Program-made: the position numbers and the translations under genes
The notes under the pieces: generated by a model
The model's input: the letters and a program-made list of their open reading frames with translations, nothing else
Databases searched by the model: none
What the model was told of the DNA's origin: nothing
DNA from: Ancylobacter defluvii
GTDB lineage: Bacteria; Pseudomonadota; Alphaproteobacteria; Rhizobiales; Xanthobacteraceae
Length of the DNA stretch: 64,000 nucleotides
Direction: 5' to 3'
Assembly (NCBI RefSeq): GCF_018390605.1
Contig: NZ_JAHBGD010000024.1
Coordinates: 124,001-188,000, forward strand
Shown: in pieces, positions 18,468 to 30,334 of the stretch
Layout of the letters: each line of letters starts with the position of its first letter
How positions within the stretch are numbered: position 1 is the stretch's first letter

Positions 18468-19673
18468 ATGAGCGGCAACGCATCCGATGCGGCCACCGAT
18501 GACGTGTGGGCCGAACCGCTTCCCACCGCGCTTCTCGTTCTCGCCGACGGCACCGTGCTGGAAGGCTTCGGGCTCGGCGCCACCGGCCAGGCGGTCGGCG
18601 AGGTGTGCTTCAACACCGCCATGACGGGCTACCAGGAAGTGCTGACCGACCCGTCCTATGCCGGACAGATCATCACCTTCACCTTCCCGCATATCGGCAA
18701 TGTCGGCACCAATGAGGAAGACATCGAGACCGTCTCGATGGCCGGCGCCTCCGGCGTGCGCGGCGTGGTGCTGCACTCCGCCATCACCGATCCCTCGAAT
18801 TATCGCGCCACCCGCCATTTCGACAACTGGCTGAAGGCCCGCGGCATCATCGCCATTTCCGGCATCGACACCCGGGCGCTCACCGCGCTGATCCGCGACA
18901 AGGGCATGCCGAATGCGGTGATCGCCCACGCACCGGACGGCACGTTCGATCTCGACGCCCTGAAGAAGGAAGCGGCCGCCTGGCCGGGCCTCGTCGGCAT
19001 GGATCTGGTGCCGATGGTGACCAGCGCCCAGCGCTTCAGCTGGGATGAGACGCCGTGGCAGTGGCCGGAAGGCTATGGCCGGCAGGACGCGCCGGCGCAT
19101 CATGTGGTCGCCATCGACTACGGCATCAAGCGCAACATTCTGCGCCTGCTCGCCCGCGCCGGCTGCAAGGTGACCGTGGTGCCGGCGACCACCTCGGCCG
19201 AGGAGATCCTCTCGCTCCAGCCGGACGGCGTGTTCCTCTCCAACGGCCCGGGCGACCCGGCGGCGACGGGGGAATATGCGGTGCCGGTGATTCGCGACAT
19301 CATCGATCGCGGCATCCCGACCTTCGGCATCTGCCTCGGCCACCAGATGCTCGGCCTCGCGGTGGGCGGGCGTACCATGAAGATGCACCAGGGCCACCAC
19401 GGGGCCAACCACCCGGTGAAGGACATGACCACCGGCAAGGTGGAGATCACCTCGATGAACCACGGCTTCGCGGTCGACCGCGACAGCCTGCCGGCCACCG
19501 CCGCGGAAACCCATGTCTCGCTGTTCGACGGGTCGAATGCCGGCATCCAGCTGACCGACAAGCCGGTGTTCTCGGTGCAGTACCATCCCGAGGCGAGCCC
19601 CGGCCCGCAGGACAGCCACTATCTATTCGACCGCTTCGTCGAGATGATCGCCAACAACAAGAAGGCGGCCTGA
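18468..19673 (+). CDS. carA: Carbamoyl-phosphate synthase small subunit
   Basis: 401 aa. The N-terminal half is the CarA-specific domain (LVLADGTVLEGFGLGATG, MTGYQEVLTDPSYAGQII) and the C-terminal half is a class-I glutamine amidotransferase with nucleophile cysteine in FGICLGHQMLGLA and the His-Glu pair in VQYHPEASPGP. It hydrolyses glutamine and passes ammonia to CarB for carbamoyl phosphate, used in arginine and pyrimidine synthesis. The ATG has GAGGA just upstream. The partner carB lies 2.1 kb downstream, separated by three unrelated genes. An intrinsic terminator begins inside the last codons. Confidence 0.97.
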   Translation: MSGNASDAATDDVWAEPLPTALLVLADGTVLEGFGLGATGQAVGEVCFNTAMTGYQEVLTDPSYAGQIITFTFPHIGNVGTNEEDIETVSMAGASGVRGVVLHSAITDPSNYRATRHFDNWLKARGIIAISGIDTRALTALIRDKGMPNAVIAHAPDGTFDLDALKKEAAAWPGLVGMDLVPMVTSAQRFSWDETPWQWPEGYGRQDAPAHHVVAIDYGIKRNILRLLARAGCKVTVVPATTSAEEILSLQPDGVFLSNGPGDPAATGEYAVPVIRDIIDRGIPTFGICLGHQMLGLAVGGRTMKMHQGHHGANHPVKDMTTGKVEITSMNHGFAVDRDSLPATAAETHVSLFDGSNAGIQLTDKPVFSVQYHPEASPGPQDSHYLFDRFVEMIANNKKAA

Positions 19674-19685
19674 GCCGCCTTTTTT
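19662..19685 (+). terminator. Intrinsic terminator of carA
   Basis: AAGGCGGC, loop CTGA, GCCGCCTT, then a T run to 19685. The carA stop codon TGA is in the loop. Confidence 0.9.
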
Positions 19686-19701
19686 CGGGAACAGCCAGGA
19701 T

Positions 19702-19737
19702 AAAAAGGCCGGGAGCGGGCGCGCTCCCGACCTTTTT
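19702..19737. terminator. Bidirectional terminator between carA and SDR gene
   Basis: AAAAAGG and CCTTTTT ends around GGGAGC/GCTCCC arms. A T run follows on both strands, so it can end both carA readthrough and the SDR transcript, whose stop codon is 3 bases away. Confidence 0.8.
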
Positions 19738-19739
19738 CG

Positions 19740-20495
19740 TCAGTGGGTGCCGTCGTTGAGGATGGCGAAGACCTTCTCGTAATCCCCGCGCGCCTCGGCG
19801 CCGCGCAGGAAGCCGACGCGCTGGACGCAGATCTCCGGCCCGTCCGGATGCGCCTTCAGCAGCTCGATGGTTTCAGCGATGAAGGCATCGAGCGGCAGCG
19901 CATTGGGGTTCTGCGACTGGCCCGGCATCAGGTCGGTGGCGACCAGAGGCGGCACGATCTCGACGACGCCGACCGAGGTGCCGGCGAGCTGCGCGCGCAG
20001 GCTCTGGCTCCAGGAATGGATCGCCGCCTTGGTGGCGTTGTAGGTCGGGGTCAGCACCAGCGGCACGAAGGCCAGGCCGGAGGAGACGGTGACGACCGTC
20101 GCCGAGGGCTGGCGCCTGAGGTGCGGCAGCAGAGCCGCGGTAAGCCGGATCGGCCCGAGCAGGTTGGTGGCGACGATCGCCTCCGGCACGGCGAGGTCGA
20201 CCGCGTCGGCGGTCCAGTCCTCGGCGACCATGATGCCGGCATTGTTGATGACGACGTTCAGCGCCGGATATTTCTCCGCCACCGTGCCGGCGAAGGCGGC
20301 AATCGCCTGCGCATCCGCCACGTCGAGCCGTTCATAGGCCATGCCGGGATTGGCGGCGACGATCTCTTCCAGCGCCTCCTTCCGACGACCGGTGATGATG
20401 ATCCGGTTCCCCTCTTTGTGCAGCGCCTCGGCAAGCGCCCGGCCGATGCCGCCATTGCCGCCGGTGATCAGGATGGTGTTGCCGCCAATGTGCAT
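19740..20495 (-). CDS. Short-chain dehydrogenase (DltE-like)
   Basis: 251 aa Rossmann-fold oxidoreductase. It has the nucleotide motif TGGNGGIG (11-18), NNAG near 85, catalytic serines at 138-139 and the Y152-x3-K156 pair in TYNATKAA. The pattern resembles the DltE/COG3967 group. The start is at 20495, with GGAGA upstream; a longer frame to 20546 has no support. It is divergent from an HxlR regulator with 111 bases between, the classic arrangement in which the regulator controls the oxidoreductase in response to electrophiles or aldehydes. Substrate is unknown. Confidence 0.92.
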   Translation of the reverse strand: MHIGGNTILITGGNGGIGRALAEALHKEGNRIIITGRRKEALEEIVAANPGMAYERLDVADAQAIAAFAGTVAEKYPALNVVINNAGIMVAEDWTADAVDLAVPEAIVATNLLGPIRLTAALLPHLRRQPSATVVTVSSGLAFVPLVLTPTYNATKAAIHSWSQSLRAQLAGTSVGVVEIVPPLVATDLMPGQSQNPNALPLDAFIAETIELLKAHPDGPEICVQRVGFLRGAEARGDYEKVFAILNDGTH

Positions 20496-20545
20496 TTTCG
20501 TCTCCGCGAATGCTGGTGTTGCGTCGGCGACGGTTGTAAGTTTCA

Positions 20546-20564
20546 TACTAACTATCAGAAAGTA
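20546..20564. promoter_or_regulatory. Candidate HxlR operator
   Basis: TACT (20546-20549) and AGTA (20561-20564) form an inverted pair with 11 bases between, in an AT-rich stretch between the divergent SDR and HxlR genes. A related TACTTACCTGAAAG lies at 20582-20595. HxlR/DUF24 regulators often bind such spaced TACT/AGTA half sites. Short arms make this tentative. Confidence 0.35.
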
Positions 20565-20606
20565 GGCACCTCAAATATCTATACTTACCTGAAAGAGAGT
20601 GATGTC

Positions 20607-21020
20607 ATGCCCGTTCCGGCACACACCCCCGCCGTTCCGCCGTCCGACGCCTACCCGGCCGAGACCGACCCGCGCGTCGAGGCGCTGGTGAACGAGGTGA
20701 TCGGCCGCGTCGCCGACAAATGGACGATGATCGTTCTGGAAGTGCTGACCGAGCACGGCGAATTGCGCTTCACCCGCATCGGCGAGTTCGCCGGCGGCAT
20801 CAGCCAGAAGATGCTGACCCAGACGCTGCGGCAGATGGAGCGCGACGGCCTGGTAGTGCGCACGGTGCATCCGGTGATCCCGCCGCGGGTCGAGTACCGG
20901 CTCACCGATCTCGGCTTCAGCCTGGCCGAGGCGTTCTGCGGCGTCTGGCTATGGGCGGAGGCCAATATCGAGCGCATCGAGCAGGCCCGCGCGGCGTTCG
21001 ACGCGGCGAAAGCCGGCTGA
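20607..21020 (+). CDS. HxlR-family transcriptional regulator
   Basis: 137 aa winged-helix protein of the HxlR/DUF24 family. It shows VADKWTMIVLEVLTEHGELRFTRIGEFAGGISQKMLTQTLRQMERDGLVVRTVHPVIPPRVEYRLTD in pattern (helices 2-4 and wing). Many members sense quinones or aldehydes through a cysteine near the N terminus. Here the only cysteine is in the C-terminal helix (AFCGVW), so sensing by a conserved N-terminal cysteine is not supported. It is divergent from the SDR gene, the probable target. The start ATG is at 20607, with GAGAG upstream. Confidence 0.9.
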   Translation: MPVPAHTPAVPPSDAYPAETDPRVEALVNEVIGRVADKWTMIVLEVLTEHGELRFTRIGEFAGGISQKMLTQTLRQMERDGLVVRTVHPVIPPRVEYRLTDLGFSLAEAFCGVWLWAEANIERIEQARAAFDAAKAG

Positions 21021-21069
21021 GACGGAACCGGGACGCGCATGGAGGGTTCTGCCGGGAGAGGAGCCTCCA

Positions 21070-21567
21070 ATGCCCATTCCCGAGCATCTGCGCTTCAAGC
21101 CTTCGGCCGGCGTGCCCAACAATCCCGACCTGCCGGTGCTGATCTATCGCGCCGCCCTGCCCGCCGATCCGGCGCGGATCGAGGCCGCGATCAACGCCAA
21201 TGACTGGGACTGCCGCTGGCGCGACGGCATCTTCGACTATCACCACTTCCATTCCACCGCGCATGAAACGCTGGGCATCGCCCGGGGCACCGCGCAGGTG
21301 ATGATCGGCGGCGAGGGTGGCGCCGCGCTGAAGCTGGCGCCGGGCGACGTCGTGGTGCTGCCGGCCGGCACCGGCCATCGGCGGCTGGAGGCCAGCGTCG
21401 ATTTCCTGGTGGTCGGCGCCTATCCGCTCGGACAGGATTATGAGATCGAGCGACCGTCGGCGAACGGCCTCGACGAGGCCTTCGCGCGCATCCGCGCCGT
21501 GCCGCTGCCCGGCGGCGATCCCGTCGAAGGCCGCGAGGGACCACTCATGCAATTGTGGAAGGTATGA
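21070..21567 (+). CDS. Cupin-domain protein (YjlB-like)
   Basis: 165 aa single cupin barrel. The metal-binding motif is visible in the first half as HHFHSTAHETLGIARG (several histidines and a glutamate), and the second motif as LAPGDVVVLPAGTGHRRLE. This fits the YjlB-type cupins of unknown activity. It lies 49 bases after the HxlR gene on the same strand with AGGAG-like GGAGAGGAG upstream, so it may be co-transcribed and belong to the same stress module. A terminator lies 123 bases downstream. Confidence 0.88.
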   Translation: MPIPEHLRFKPSAGVPNNPDLPVLIYRAALPADPARIEAAINANDWDCRWRDGIFDYHHFHSTAHETLGIARGTAQVMIGGEGGAALKLAPGDVVVLPAGTGHRRLEASVDFLVVGAYPLGQDYEIERPSANGLDEAFARIRAVPLPGGDPVEGREGPLMQLWKV

Positions 21568-21689
21568 GCCGATCCGCGTCCCTCGCAGGGCGACAAGCCA
21601 CTCCCGCCCTTCCCCCCCGCGGGAATCTGGTTTAAGGGAAGCCCCAATCGCGGGGCACCCTCCGCCAACAAACTGATCCGGGTTCACCA

Positions 21690-21715
21690 GGACGCGTCGC
21701 AAACGCGTCCTTTTT
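21690..21715 (+). terminator. Intrinsic terminator before carB
   Basis: GGACGCGT (21690-21697), loop of 5, ACGCGTCC (21703-21710), then TTTTT. It ends 38 bases before the carB start, so it either ends the cupin transcript or works as an attenuator in the carB leader. Confidence 0.85.
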
Positions 21716-21753
21716 CGTGCGCCCGGTCGAATGCGCGAGCCGCACGGGATCCG

Positions 21754-25089
<3,336 letters not shown>

Positions 25090-25232
25090 CCTCGCGATTC
25101 GCTTTTGCGATCGCGAGCCGATCCGGCCGACAACAGACAGACATCAGCCCGACGCGAAGGTCCTTTCGCCGTAACGGCGGCGGGGCCCATCGCGGGGGCT
25201 GTGTTTGCTTTTTGGGAGGTCATAAAAGACCT

Positions 25233-25706
25233 ATGGAAAAATTTCCGATGACCGCCGGCGGGCATGCCGCCCTCGAGGACGAGTTGAAGCGCCGCCAGCA
25301 GGTGGAGCGTCCGCGCATCATCGACGCCATCTCCGAAGCCCGCGCCCATGGCGATCTCTCCGAGAACGCCGAGTATCATGCGGCGAAGGAACAGCAGGCG
25401 CTGAACGAAGGCCGCATCGCCGAGCTGGAGGACAAGCTGTCGCGCTCCGAGATCATCGATGTCGCCAAGCTTACCGGCGACGTGGTGAAATTCGGCGCCA
25501 CGGTGAAGCTGATCGACGAGGACACCGAGGAAGAGCGCGTCTGGCAGATCGTTGGCGACATGGAAGCCGACGCCAAGGCCGGCCGCATCTCCATCTCCTC
25601 GCCGATGGCCCGCGCTCTGATCGGCAAGAAGCAGGGCACCTCGGTGGAAGTGGTGACGCCGAAGGGCGCCCGCTCCTACGAGATCGCCGACGTCCGCTTC
25701 GCCTGA
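25233..25706 (+). CDS. greA: Transcription elongation factor GreA
   Basis: 157 aa. It has the N-terminal coiled coil ([35 protein letters not shown] with the acidic tip residues) and the C-terminal FKBP-like domain ([36 protein letters not shown]). It enters the RNA polymerase secondary channel and stimulates cleavage of backtracked RNA. GGGAGG about 12 bases before the ATG at 25233 supports this start over an upstream TTG. The gene follows carB after 143 bases. Confidence 0.97.
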   Translation: MEKFPMTAGGHAALEDELKRRQQVERPRIIDAISEARAHGDLSENAEYHAAKEQQALNEGRIAELEDKLSRSEIIDVAKLTGDVVKFGATVKLIDEDTEEERVWQIVGDMEADAKAGRISISSPMARALIGKKQGTSVEVVTPKGARSYEIADVRFA

Positions 25707-25721
25707 TCTCCTGACATCCCC

Positions 25722-26819
25722 ATGGCGCGCGGCGGCTCCGAGCTGAAGCCCGATCCGGCCAACTTCCCGGATCCGGCCAGAATCGAGGCCGTCGCGCCCA
25801 ATCTCAAACGCCGGCTCTCCGGCGTCACCGCGACGCTGGAGCGCGTGGTGCCGGTGCAGGCGCGGGCGCTGCGCATCGCCGCGCTGGGACCGAAACTGGC
25901 GGCCGGGGTGCCGCGCATCGGCTGGACGGATCTGCGGCATTTCTGGCAGGCGCCGCCGGGCCGCCCGGCGCGCATCTGGCACGCCCGGCGCAACATCGAG
26001 ATGCTGGCCGGCGTCGTGCTGCGCGACATGCTGCGCATGAAGCTGCGGCTGGTCTTCACCTCCGCCTCGCAGCGCCACCATACGGGATGGACGCGTTTCC
26101 TGATCTCGCGCATGGACGCGGTGATCTCTACCTCGGGCAAGACCGCGGGCTATCTCAAGCGGCCTTCCACCGTCATCCATCACGGCATCGATGCCGAGAC
26201 GTTCCGTCCGGCGCCAGACCGCGTGACGGCGCGGGCAGCGCTGGGGCTGCCGGACCTCAGGCTCATCGGCTGCTTCGGGCGCATCCGCGCCCAGAAGGGC
26301 ACCGACGTGTTCGTCGATGCCCTGATGCAGGTGCTATCGGAGCATCCCGGCTGGGGCGGCGTCGTGCTCGGCCGGGCGGTAGGCTCCGATGCCGGCTTCC
26401 TCGACGGATTGAAGGCGAAAGTGAAGGCCGCGGGACTGGAAGACCGCCTGCTGTTCCCCGGCGAAGTGGAAACCTCGGCGACGCCGGACTGGTATCGCGC
26501 GCTCGACCTTTATGTCGCGCCACAGCGTTGGGAGGGCTTCGGCGTCACGCCTATCGAGGCCATGGCCTGCGGCGTGCCGGTCATCGCCACCCGCGTCGGC
26601 GCCTTTGAGGAACTGGTAATCGAGGGGATCACCGGGGCGCTCGTTCCACCCGGCGATGTCGCCGCCATGGCGGCGGCGATGCGGAACCATATCGAGCTCG
26701 GCGACGCCGCGCGGGCGGCGATGGGCGAGCAGGCGCGGGCGCACGCTCTCGCCGAGTTCTCGCTGGAGCGCGAGGCCTCAAAGATCAATGCCGTCTACGA
26801 GGCGGCCTGGCGCGGCTGA
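25722..26819 (+). CDS. lpcC: LPS core mannosyltransferase LpcC (GT4)
   Basis: 365 aa GT-B glycosyltransferase. Residues that match rhizobial LpcC include VAPNLKRRLSGVT near the start, RIWHARRNIEML, RLVFTSASQRHHTGWTRFLI, GCFGRIRAQKGTDVFVDAL and the family-4 donor motif EGFGVTPIEAMACGVPV. LpcC adds mannose to Kdo in the inner LPS core of Rhizobium. It follows greA with 15 bases and an ATG. Its last 25 bases overlap the 3' end of a convergent glycosyltransferase gene, which supports a cluster for surface polysaccharide. The start could be a little downstream. Confidence 0.9.
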   Translation: MARGGSELKPDPANFPDPARIEAVAPNLKRRLSGVTATLERVVPVQARALRIAALGPKLAAGVPRIGWTDLRHFWQAPPGRPARIWHARRNIEMLAGVVLRDMLRMKLRLVFTSASQRHHTGWTRFLISRMDAVISTSGKTAGYLKRPSTVIHHGIDAETFRPAPDRVTARAALGLPDLRLIGCFGRIRAQKGTDVFVDALMQVLSEHPGWGGVVLGRAVGSDAGFLDGLKAKVKAAGLEDRLLFPGEVETSATPDWYRALDLYVAPQRWEGFGVTPIEAMACGVPVIATRVGAFEELVIEGITGALVPPGDVAAMAAAMRNHIELGDAARAAMGEQARAHALAEFSLEREASKINAVYEAAWRG

Positions 26820-27625
26820 GCGTCAGTGCCCGCATTGGCCTCTCGCGTGCCGTGCAGCCCGCGCTCCCAATAGGCGCGAACCCAGTCGACCGGGCCGAAA
26901 CCCGGACGGTTGCGGGTGCCCCACGCCTTCACATCGGCGCGGGCGACCTCGCTCGGCTTGGGCACGCCGTGGAACACGACGAGCGGCGCCCGGCGTGGCT
27001 TGATGGCGCGACGGAACAGATAGTTCAGTGGCCAGTGCGGCACGCAATGACGGCGGAAGGAGACGGCGAAACCTTCCGGGAAATAACGGCGCCGATGCGC
27101 ACGCACGCCGATATAGACCTGATCGTTCTTGGCGATGGCGTAGGCGGCATCGGGATTGGCCATGGCATCGAGATAGAGATGCTCCTGCTCGCCGGGACGC
27201 CAGGCGACCATCGAGCTCTGGGCGCCGCGATCCGGGCGCATCGACACCGGCAGCAACTCCCAGATGCTCGGGTTCCACTCGCGCAAGATGTGCAGGCCGG
27301 GCGTCGCCCGGGCATGGGCGACGATGGGGTCGAGCGGCGCCAAGATCACCACGTCGAGATCGAGATAGAGCGCGAGGTCGACGCCTTCGAAGAGGCCGGG
27401 CGCGAACATCCCGAGCTTCGGCCAGCAGCCGCGCCAGCGCAGCGCGAGCGCCCCGGTACCGGGCAGGTCGGCGGTCTCGATCTCCGGGCGCAGGCCGTCC
27501 GCCCGGTCGGTGAGGCAGATGAAGCGGAACGGTTCGGAAAGGTGGTCGCGCACGCCCTGATAAAGAACGTTCACATCCTCGGACGGATACGCCTCGCCCC
27601 ATTTGATGCAGATGACGGCGAGCAT
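26795..27625 (-). CDS. Putative glycosyltransferase (LPS cluster)
   Basis: 276 aa, in an operon with two other glycosylation genes. The centre carries LALYLDLDVVILAPLDPIVA, where the two aspartates of DLD resemble the DxD metal site of GT-A type transferases. The N terminus MLAVICIKWGEAYPSEDVNVLY is the usual first strand. I recognise it only as a conserved Hyphomicrobiales glycosyltransferase-like protein. Its start ATG overlaps the stop of the upstream gene, and it converges on lpcC with a 25-base overlap. Probably cytoplasmic and membrane-associated by partners. Confidence 0.72.
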   Translation of the reverse strand: MLAVICIKWGEAYPSEDVNVLYQGVRDHLSEPFRFICLTDRADGLRPEIETADLPGTGALALRWRGCWPKLGMFAPGLFEGVDLALYLDLDVVILAPLDPIVAHARATPGLHILREWNPSIWELLPVSMRPDRGAQSSMVAWRPGEQEHLYLDAMANPDAAYAIAKNDQVYIGVRAHRRRYFPEGFAVSFRRHCVPHWPLNYLFRRAIKPRRAPLVVFHGVPKPSEVARADVKAWGTRNRPGFGPVDWVRAYWERGLHGTREANAGTDAQPRQAAS

Positions 27626-28656
27626 CAGGCGGGGCTCCGGGTGTCGGGAACGGGCAGTTTTAGCACGGGCGCCAGCGCGCGGGCGAGGACATCGCGCGCA
27701 TCCTCGGCCGGCGGCACCAGCCGGGTGAGCGTGGCGGCGAACTGTTCCGGCGTGACGCTGCGCATCGGCAGGATGGCGAGGCTGGCGCCGGCCATGCCGG
27801 CGATGATCTCGTTGGCATAGTGCTTGTGCACCACGCGCGACTTCAACCCGATCACCGGCCGGCCAGCGGCGAGGCCCTCGGCCAGCATGCTGAGCGAATC
27901 CTCGGTGACGACGACGGCATCCGCCCCGAACAGCGCCCGTACCGAGCCGGGACCGGCCGTGCGGTAATCGACGAACTCCGCCACCACGCCCGACGCCGCC
28001 AGCGCCTTGAAGCGGTCGGACACCTCGTCCGGCGTGCGGCGCGAGGTGGTGACGCGCCATTTCACGCCGTAGCGCGCCGCCACCGCCGGCACGAAGGCAA
28101 GCAGCGCCTCCCACTCCTCCGGCGGGTATTCGCGGCGATAGGCCGAGCCGCCGACCAGCAGCGCAAGCGAAGCGCCGTCGAGCGCCGCGATGTCGGCGAG
28201 CCGGCGCAGCGGCGGGTAGACGTCGGCATCGACGGTCGAGGGGATCGGCGCATAGGCGGCGCCGGGATCGCCCGCCTGCCGCGGCGAGGACACGATATTG
28301 AGCGCGATGGCGGTCTCGTCATAGCCGTCAATGCCGCCGGACACGACCAGCGGCGCCCCGAAATGCCGCGAGAGCAGCATGCCGGCGGCGATGGTCGGGC
28401 GACCCGAGGCGACGATGATGTCGGGCCGGGTGACGCTTGCGAGATCGACACCGTACAGCAGCCGCAGCCACAAGCGGGCATCCTTCCCCCAGCGGCGCAT
28501 GATCAGCTTGCGGAGGTCGTCGCGTGCCCATTTGGCGGGGCGGATCTCCAGCCGCAGCACATCGGTGCGCGCGAGGCGGGCGACGGCGAGCGCCAGTCCC
28601 TCGGCCTGATTGAAATGGCCGGGCTGCCGGTCGCGCAGGACGAGCACGCGTGTCAC
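27625..28656 (-). CDS. ELM1-family protein (GT-B fold)
   Basis: 343 aa, GTG start at 28656. The protein shows RVLVLRDRQPGHFNQAEGLALAV, PDIIVASGRPTIAAGMLLSRHFGAP, LALLVGGSA and VVVTEDSLSMLAEGLAAGRPVIGL, which match the ELM1 family (PF06258), named after a plant mitochondrial fission factor but in bacteria found in envelope polysaccharide clusters with a UDP-glycosyltransferase-like fold. Its GTG start overlaps the stop of the GT8 gene (GTGA) and its stop overlaps the next start (ATGA), so it is tightly coupled. Activity is not known. Confidence 0.85.
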   Translation of the reverse strand: MTRVLVLRDRQPGHFNQAEGLALAVARLARTDVLRLEIRPAKWARDDLRKLIMRRWGKDARLWLRLLYGVDLASVTRPDIIVASGRPTIAAGMLLSRHFGAPLVVSGGIDGYDETAIALNIVSSPRQAGDPGAAYAPIPSTVDADVYPPLRRLADIAALDGASLALLVGGSAYRREYPPEEWEALLAFVPAVAARYGVKWRVTTSRRTPDEVSDRFKALAASGVVAEFVDYRTAGPGSVRALFGADAVVVTEDSLSMLAEGLAAGRPVIGLKSRVVHKHYANEIIAGMAGASLAILPMRSVTPEQFAATLTRLVPPAEDARDVLARALAPVLKLPVPDTRSPA

Positions 28657-29561
28657 GCCGCCTGCCCCGTACCGAGCAGACGGCGCCCCAGCCAGTTGCG
28701 GAACCGCTGCCATTTGCGCACCCGCTTCGCGATCTTGCGCGAGAGCTTGGTCTTCATCTTCGCCTGCGCGAAGGGGGTGCGGGCGCGGTGGGCGAGAAAG
28801 CGGGCGCGGGCCGGATGATCGCAATCGGCGTAGTTCGGCTTGATCTGCCCGATGAAATGGATGATGGCGGCATCGTCCCAGTCGACGGGATCGCCCTCAT
28901 AGCGACCCTTCACCAGCCGGCGGTGCAGGTTCCAGCGTTCGTCGAGCGCCAGCCAATTGCCACGCAGCGTGCCGTTGAGCGCATCCTGGTCCATCATCGG
29001 CAGATCGGGATGATCGGCGGCGAACGCCATCACCTTCTCGGACAGGCTCTCGCGGCGCCACTGGTCGAGGTCGATCAGCAGCACACCGCTGTTGAAGTAG
29101 CGCATCGCGCCCGGCAGGCCGATGGCGATGTTGCGCGCGGCATGGCGGGCGGGATCGAGCCGGGCGACATCGTCCACCGCCGCCACGGCAAAGCGCTGCA
29201 TGTCGAGCCCGGCCAGCGGGGCGAGCGGCGCGTTGATCAGCGTGTCGCAATCGACATAGAGCAGCCGGCCCTGCGCCTCCGGCAGCAGCAGCGGCATCAG
29301 GATGCGGGCATAGGCGGTGCGCGAGAGATGGTGGTTCACCGGGCGGGCGCCGAAATGGCGCTCCATCTCGCGGGCCAGATCGACGAAGGCGATGTTGTCC
29401 CGCGTGTAGCTGGCGCGCATCCGCGCCTGGTCCTCGGCGCCGACATTGTCGCAGAACACCACGACGCGCCCGATCTCACCGCCCGTATTGGCCGCCAGCG
29501 AGGCGAGCAGCACCGCGGTGAGCTCGACATAGGCGGTGTCCGTGGCGGTGGCGACGATCAT
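28653..29561 (-). CDS. Glycosyltransferase family 8 protein
   Basis: 302 aa. The N terminus MIVATATDTAYVELTAVLLASL, the metal-binding DxD in LLYVDCDTLINAPL (D104, D106), the segment YFNSGVLLIDLDQWR and the later IIHFIGQIKPN are hallmarks of GT8 (LPS galactosyl/glucosyl type) enzymes, which use a UDP-sugar and keep anomeric configuration. A basic C terminus (KLSRKIAKRVRKW) may bind the inner membrane. It overlaps the Lrp gene upstream and the ELM1 gene downstream by 4 bases each. Confidence 0.92.
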   Translation of the reverse strand: MIVATATDTAYVELTAVLLASLAANTGGEIGRVVVFCDNVGAEDQARMRASYTRDNIAFVDLAREMERHFGARPVNHHLSRTAYARILMPLLLPEAQGRLLYVDCDTLINAPLAPLAGLDMQRFAVAAVDDVARLDPARHAARNIAIGLPGAMRYFNSGVLLIDLDQWRRESLSEKVMAFAADHPDLPMMDQDALNGTLRGNWLALDERWNLHRRLVKGRYEGDPVDWDDAAIIHFIGQIKPNYADCDHPARARFLAHRARTPFAQAKMKTKLSRKIAKRVRKWQRFRNWLGRRLLGTGQAA

Positions 29562-30034
29562 TTCGTCTGCCCGTCCATCGGTACGATGGCGGCGTCCTTG
29601 GCCTGCCTGAGGGTCAGCGCCGTCTTCACCTTGCTGACATTGGGGGCGCTGGTAAGTTCCAGCACGAAATTCTGGAACGAGCGCAGGTCCGGCGCCACGC
29701 AGAGCAGGATGAAGTCGGTCTCGCCGGAAAGCATCCAGCAGGAGCGCACCAGCGGCCAGCGCTCCACCTGATCGGCGAAGGCGGTGAGGTCGGCCTCGGC
29801 CTGGCTGACCAGATGCACCATGGCGAAGGCCATCAGGTCGAAGCCGAGCGTCTTCTCGTCCAGCAGCGCCCGGTAGCCCTTGATGATGCCTTCTTCTTCC
29901 AGTGCCCGCACCCGGCGCAGGCAGGGCGGCGCCGAGATGCCGACCCTTTGGGAGAGCTCGACATTGGTGATGCGGCCATCCCCCTGAAGCTCGCGCAGGA
30001 TGTTCCAGTCGATCGTATCGATGCGGCGCGCCAC
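29558..30034 (-). CDS. Lrp/AsnC-family regulator, first gene of a glycosylation operon
   Basis: 158 aa from a GTG at 30034, supported by CAGGAGAG about 7 bases upstream. It has the N-terminal helix-turn-helix (IDWNILRELQGDGRITNVELSQRVGISAPPCLRRVRALEEEGII) and the C-terminal ligand-binding RAM domain (FVLELTSAPNVSKVKTALTLRQ). Most Lrp-family proteins sense amino acids. Here it is unusual in being translationally joined to three glycosylation genes. It may regulate its own operon, but no operator is obvious upstream of 30034. Confidence 0.92.
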   Translation of the reverse strand: MARRIDTIDWNILRELQGDGRITNVELSQRVGISAPPCLRRVRALEEEGIIKGYRALLDEKTLGFDLMAFAMVHLVSQAEADLTAFADQVERWPLVRSCWMLSGETDFILLCVAPDLRSFQNFVLELTSAPNVSKVKTALTLRQAKDAAIVPMDGQTK

Positions 30035-30334
30035 GCGGGCTCTCCTGATTGGGGGCGACGAAAGGCGCCGCGCCCGGCGCGCACCATAGAGGAGCGGCCC
30101 ATCAGCGCAATAATCTTTCGCGCGGGGCGGCGCAATCTTGCCTTGGGACAACTTTGGGATAAGCCACGAGCCGCTTGCAGAGCAAAGCCCGAGTCCCTAC
30201 ATTTTCGCATGGCTGGGAGTAGCTGGCCGGCTCGTCTCTTGCTTGCGCCCTCTTGCAAGCGACGGTGCCACGGACCAGATGCAGCATCCTGAAGGTGTGG
30301 CCAGTGCCGCGCCACGATATTTGCGAGTGCTTTC

